Source of the DNA: Leishmania mexicana MHOM/GT/2001/U1103
Lineage: Eukaryota > Euglenozoa > Kinetoplastea > Trypanosomatida > Trypanosomatidae
Assembly (NCBI RefSeq): GCF_000234665.1
Contig: NC_018327.1
Coordinates: 219,998 to 283,997 of the forward strand
Direction: 5' to 3'
Length of the DNA stretch: 64,000 nucleotides
Shown: positions 59,856 through 64,000 of the stretch, one piece after another
Numbering within the stretch: position 1 is the first letter of the stretch
Layout of the letters: the number at the start of each line of letters is the position of its first letter
The notes under the pieces: generated by a model
Databases searched by the model: none
Seen by the model: only the letters and a program-made list of their open reading frames with translations
What the model was told of the DNA's origin: nothing
Translations under genes and position numbers: made by a program

Positions 59856-60904
59856 ACACACGCTGAGTGGCACCCCCTCCACCTCGGTCATCAGGACATG
59901 CGCGCCAACGAGAACACAAAAACGAGAAGAGGTAGCGTGACGAGGAACATGGAAAAGCAAGTAAGAAAGACACACACACCGCCAGGACGTATTCGTCGCC
60001 AACAGACACGCTCCCCCCATCATGTTACGTCGAATTCCACTGAGCGAAGAAACAAAGGTAAAGGCAACGAGGCAGATCGGCAGGAAGAGGGTGATGACGC
60101 ACAGGGACACGCACACGCGCACACACACATGGAAAATCATCGGCAGAAGGACAGGAAACTGCGAGATGCACTGACGACGTGAGTGGCACGGCGTCCCATA
60201 TTGAACACAAAGGTAACCACAAGATGACGTCTCAGTAGGCTCTCCGCGTTTGGGGTGTATGTGCACCTGCTCGGCTCCAGGCGCCATAATGAGTGGATTA
60301 CGGTTAGGGCTACGGTGGAGCATCCAGAGAAACTGGCAGATAGATAGAGAGACGGGAACGAAACCAAAACGACGCGTTGAGGGGGTGTGAGGGAGGGAGG
60401 GATGGGGGGATGGCTATGCGAGATGTCTTTTCCAGGAGAGCAAGCACCGCTTCTGCCACCCCCCCACCACCACCACCACTCGTTCGCCCGCAGAAACCCA
60501 AGAGAGGGTACAACGCCGCAGCTCCAACAAAAAAAGGGCACAAACAACAAGACAGAGGGAGAGCGAGGAATCTGAGGTGCACACATAGATACATATACAT
60601 GTTTGTATGAAGCAGCAGCCATCCAATGTCGGCACTGCCCTCATCTGCACAACTGCCACACCGACGACTGAGTCCCCCTCCACCTCCCCCTCGATCTTTG
60701 CTCTGCTGAGACGACGACATCAGGAAAATTCACCCACAGCTGGGGCGTATGGGGGGGTGAAACAGGGAGAGAGAAGAAAAAAGCATACAAGACATGGCAC
60801 AAGTCATCCACCACAACGAGCACGAGCACACACAACACAGCGTGACGGTCCGCACCCCTGTACAGACGACGCAAAAAGCGACAGCATGCTCCCACTGCTC
60901 AAAA

Positions 60905-61198
60905 CGTGTCCATTCCTGTCACAGACAAGCCAGCCAAAGCATACGCCTACACCAACACACTTCACCTCCCGCTGTCGCGCTGCGGCTAACCCCTCGCCAG
61001 CTAGCACGAACCATCCGACCGTCGTATCGGGTCGTGTGTCTAACGGGCTCGTCCTGGCCTTCCGCACCCCTTCGTCGCACACGTGCTGCGCCATCGGCCC
61101 AGAACGGAGACTTCCGGGTGCACGGCACGCCGCCATCCACGCGGGCCGCGCTCAGAGCCCGGCCCCAGGGGCGCGGCCGGCGGCGTCTGTCGGGCGGG
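60905..61198. repeat. Interspersed repeat B, copy 2
   Basis: Same length (294) and orientation as 18862-19155, with scattered point differences. It ends just before a hairpin. Confidence 0.8.
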
Positions 61199-61205
61199 TA
61201 GCAGA

Positions 61206-61234
61206 GGCTGGTCCGGGTGCATGCCGGACCAGCC
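61206..61234. repeat. Perfect inverted repeat (11-bp stem, 7-nt loop)
   Basis: GGCTGGTCCGG, loop GTGCATG, then CCGGACCAGCC. It lies 8 bases after the end of repeat B copy 2. It could form a stable hairpin in RNA of either strand. Confidence 0.85.
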
Positions 61235-61239
61235 CAAGG

Positions 61240-61800
61240 AGGAAGTCGGCCAGCCTCAGGCCAGGGGTCGCGGAGACCCTGCGCTCTGCCTGTGTGCCGT
61301 GCGGCTCCCTCTGAATAGCCTCAAGCCGCGGCATTCCACAAGATGGCGTGGACGCTCTTTGCGTTGGAGCCTGGGGGGCCCGATGCTGTGCTTCGGCGTG
61401 TTCTCGCCATGCGCCCGGCACCGGCGCCTCATCAGCCCACACGGTCGGACGCAGGAGATGCTGCATACCTCGCACACACGCACTGGGGGGGGGGGGGGGG
61501 GCTGATTGGTACGGGTCTCCCTCGCGCCTCGCTCGTCGGCCACTCTTGCCCCCCTCACCTCTCGGCACATTGCCTCGACGCAGTACACCGCGACAGCTGT
61601 GCATGGCAGCGCCTGCGCGCAGTGCCCGCATTCTCGGGCCATAGGACCTATTTCAGGACGGCGTTGTGATCTGTAGGGTCCGCCGTCTGCGAACACGCTT
61701 GTGCCATCCATATAATAGGCGATGGTATCGGGTGTGACTCGAGCGTATCCCCACCCCCACCCCCCAGTCCTCCTACTGCCCACTGGTGTGGTGGGCAGCG
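61240..61800 (-). pseudogene. Possible retroposon RNase H relic
   Basis: On the minus strand from about 61755 the frame reads GYARVTPDTIAYYMDGTSVF followed by ADGG, like the first RNase H motif of ingi-type elements (YTDGS...G). Further on come AVAVYCVEAM and later disordered frames. The DNA at its start contains the 16-mer of repeat A in inverted orientation, so repeat A and this relic share ancestry. No intact domain remains. Assignment is by eye and weak. Confidence 0.3.
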
Positions 61801-61948
61801 TTTGAGGCAGACGCCCGCCTTCCACGACGCCAATCCAGTGACATCGGCGCCGGTTGACGCGTAACGAAAAGAAAGAGCGAAAGCGAAGGAGCAAAAAAAA
61901 GAAAGAGACCCGTCAAGACAGGGAAGAAAGACGCACGCGTGCACATTC

Positions 61949-61977
61949 GTGTGTGTGTGTGTGTCTGTGTGTGTGTT
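61949..61977. repeat. (GT)n microsatellite
   Basis: About fourteen GT units with one CT interruption in the right-hand spacer. Confidence 0.85.
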
Positions 61978-63284
61978 GAAGTATTCATGAGAGTCTGCGC
62001 AGTGGTCCGCGCGGGTGGACGTCGCCGACGACCCCCCTCCCCCATCGAATCCCTCGACAACGGAGCAAAACAAAACAGACAAAAACAAATACCCAACACA
62101 GAAACGCAAGAGAGACGCCGTGGACTCGTAGGAAAGGCGACGCCAGGGGGCGAGCCAAAGCGCCGGCAAAAGACGGAGACCAAACACAGTGACTACAACG
62201 ATGAACTCCACTAAGAAAAAAAAAGAAAAGACGCCCGCATCACCCACTGGCGCCCTCCTCGACAGCCACGCAGCTCTGAGAAGCGTACAGCTGTACGCTA
62301 CCGTAAAGACGTGCTCAAACGCATATCGCCACACACGGGCGCAGACGGGCACACGCGAGAGGCCACGGACGACATTCGACGTGAGCAGGACCGTGTCATC
62401 GCCGGGTCGCATCGACAGCGCACAAAAAGGTGAAGGGCCTATAATCCTAATCATAGTTCAAAAGGCTTGTCGAGCCTCTCACCCCCCGCCTCCCTCCCAC
62501 CCACGGCGAAAACGAACGCCGACGACACATCAACATATAAGCAACGACGAAAAAAGAAAAGTGCCAACGAGACATACATGTGCGCGAGAACGTACACACG
62601 CACCCTCCCTCCCTCCCCCTCCCCCTTTTTCCACCACCCGCCTTCTACCTTCCACCCGGCACACGTGTGCGTCGGCCGAAGGGGGTGCGGCCTTTTTTCT
62701 TTTTTTTTCCCTTGGGGAGGAAGGGGGGCGTTTCTCGTGCAGGCAAAGGTCAAGGCAGTGAAGCAAGAAACATACACACGTGAGGGAAGCAGAGGGGAAG
62801 GGGAAGGGGGTGGATAGATCGGGCCGTGATTCCAGGAGGGGAGTCCGAAGCAGAGGACGGAGGATGAGGAACGAAACGACGAAAAAAAAAAGAAAAAGAG
62901 TAGCGGAAGAAGAAAACAACAAAACGAAACGACACACCCACACAGAAAAGGAAGAGAATCGAACGCAACAACGAGCGATCATGCACGCATGCATGCAGCA
63001 GCTTGACGCATGCGCTGGTACGGGGCTGGAAAGGGTGGGGAGGGGAGGTAGATCAAAGCACTAGAGCCCCACACATCTCGGGCGTAGCTGCGGAGGAGCA
63101 GGCATAGCTCAACACGAAGAGAGCAGCAGGAACAGAAATACAGGATCGATTCCCCAACTCCCTCGGCGTTCTTCGGAGACCCGTACACGCGTTTACGTTT
63201 CTTCTCGTGGTGCAGCTATGAAAAGCAATGCGACTCTCCGCAGTGATGCCGTTACTTTACCGGTGGTAAGTTCCCCTATGGGTT

Positions 63285-64000
63285 CTACCACGGTCGCCGA
63301 GCGAGCGCTCTGCGTCCTCTGCGGCGCTGCTCTTTTTCCTCCACCTGTTGCAGCTCACACAGTTGCTGCGACAGCGCTTCATGCAGCATGCGCGTTTCGT
63401 TCAGTAATGCCCGCAAGTGCTGCATCTTCTCATCGCGCGTGGAGAAAGACGCTGCGGATGACGAGAAACTGCCGCCAGCGCTTCGAAGGTGCTGGTCGCC
63501 GGAGGAGGACAAGAACGATAGTGCTAAGGCAGGAGACGTAGGCTGCCCATGACGGTGCTTCGACACAGCACACATCGTGTGTATATCCGTTGCACTCGCC
63601 AGTGGACGCATGGAAGAAGCAGCGGCCTCCTCACGAGTTGAGATGTACTTGGGCAGCTGTTGGGCGCCGTTGGGCAGCGGCGGCGCATCCCCCACCCTAA
63701 AAAATACAGTGAAGGAAGCGCCTGGGGTCGCCTTGGCGGAAACGGTAGGCAGCGGCACAGCACCCACCGCTGCATCTTGAGTTGATGCACCTTTGAGCAC
63801 ATCAGCTGTGATCGAGTGGCAGCGGCGATGCGCTTGCAAACGGCGCTGCTGAATATCCTGTGCCAACGCCACGTCGAACACATCCATGGGCAATATTTGG
63901 CGCCCATCACCAGCAGCCGCGGACGCCGACCCGGCAACCACGGCGGCGGCTACCCTGTTCTCCACAGGTGACCCCGAGAGAGACGGTGGTACATGCATCC
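63285..64000 (-). CDS. Hypothetical protein, C-terminal part (cut by window edge)
   Basis: The frame ends with TAG at 63285-63287 and is open to the right edge; the first Met inside the window is at 63998 but the gene probably starts beyond it. The visible 237 residues are Ala/Ser-rich with short ordered pieces (MDVFDVALAQDIQQRRLQA; ASFTVFFRVGDAPP). A coiled-coil-like end follows: MQHLRALLNETRMLHEALSQ, then QLCELQQVEEKEQRRRGRR. The coiled coil suggests oligomerisation or a cytoskeletal partner. I do not recognise the family. Confidence 0.7.
   Translation of the reverse strand, partial: MHVPPSLSGSPVENRVAAAVVAGSASAAAGDGRQILPMDVFDVALAQDIQQRRLQAHRRCHSITADVLKGASTQDAAVGAVPLPTVSAKATPGASFTVFFRVGDAPPLPNGAQQLPKYISTREEAAASSMRPLASATDIHTMCAVSKHRHGQPTSPALALSFLSSSGDQHLRSAGGSFSSSAASFSTRDEKMQHLRALLNETRMLHEALSQQLCELQQVEEKEQRRRGRRALARRPW

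Larger units (their letters stand above)
58167..63284. other. Long repeat-bearing spacer
   Basis: 5.1 kb with no functional gene seen. It holds repeat A copy 3 (59489-59855), repeat B copy 2 (60905-61198), a hairpin (61206-61234), an RNase H-like relic (61240-61800, minus), a (GT)n run and several C- or G-runs. Confidence 0.55.

Noticed and set aside
10019..63284. tRNA, rRNA or snoRNA genes in spacers
   Set aside because: I looked for B-box-like GGTTCGA motifs with paired arms and found none that could be supported by eye.

Overview
The window looks like one stretch of a trypanosomatid chromosome, most likely Leishmania or a close relative. Every convincing protein gene (twelve, one of them cut by the right edge) lies on the minus strand. 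All are intronless and GC-rich and are separated by long, low-complexity spacers. Most starts are preceded, in the sense of transcription, by a pyrimidine tract and then an AG, the arrangement expected for spliced-leader trans-splicing. Together these are the marks of one polycistronic unit transcribed from high to low coordinates. No per-gene promoters, tRNA or rRNA genes, CRISPR arrays or strand switch were found. Species assignment is inference; no database search was possible.

Layout from right to left (transcription order): the C-terminal part of an unknown gene at the right edge; a 5.1 kb spacer with retroposon-like repeats and relics (58.1-63.3 kb); the nucleolar WD40 protein BING4/Utp7 (56.1-58.1 kb); a protein resembling the vWA-like MERIT40/BABAM1 family (51.1-53.3 kb); two small paralogous membrane proteins (47.4-48.2 and 42.6-43.8 kb) separated by 3.6 kb that holds a decayed mobile-element-like coding relic and a sequence duplicated across an assembly gap; a large helical-repeat-like hypothetical protein (37.5-41.0 kb); a MYCBPAP-like ciliary protein (33.1-36.3 kb); a kinesin (29.6-31.8 kb) with an assembly gap at its 5' side; ubiquitin-activating enzyme E1 (22.1-25.2 kb); a 3.6 kb spacer with ingi/DIRE-like retroposon relics; a dolichyl-diphosphatase-like PAP2 enzyme (17.7-18.5 kb); a glyoxalase-II-like metallo-beta-lactamase fold protein (14.2-15.4 kb); a small protein joining a RanBP2 zinc finger to a tRNA-binding OB fold (13.1-13.6 kb); and a 3312-residue kelch protein (0.1-10.0 kb).

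The genes do not form one pathway, as is normal for trypanosomatid polycistrons. Two fit a flagellar or cytoskeletal setting (kinesin and the MYCBPAP-like protein). Others cover ubiquitin activation, ribosome biogenesis, the dolichol cycle and probably aminoacylation or tRNA handling.

The points most worth following are the zinc finger/tRNA-binding fusion, the membrane-protein pair that may be a diverged RNAseK/V-ATPase subunit f family, the MERIT40-like protein, the Cys substitution in the metal motif of the metallo-hydrolase, and a family of interspersed repeats (two copies 15 kb apart that differ only in a G-run) that appears linked to RNase H-like retroposon relics.
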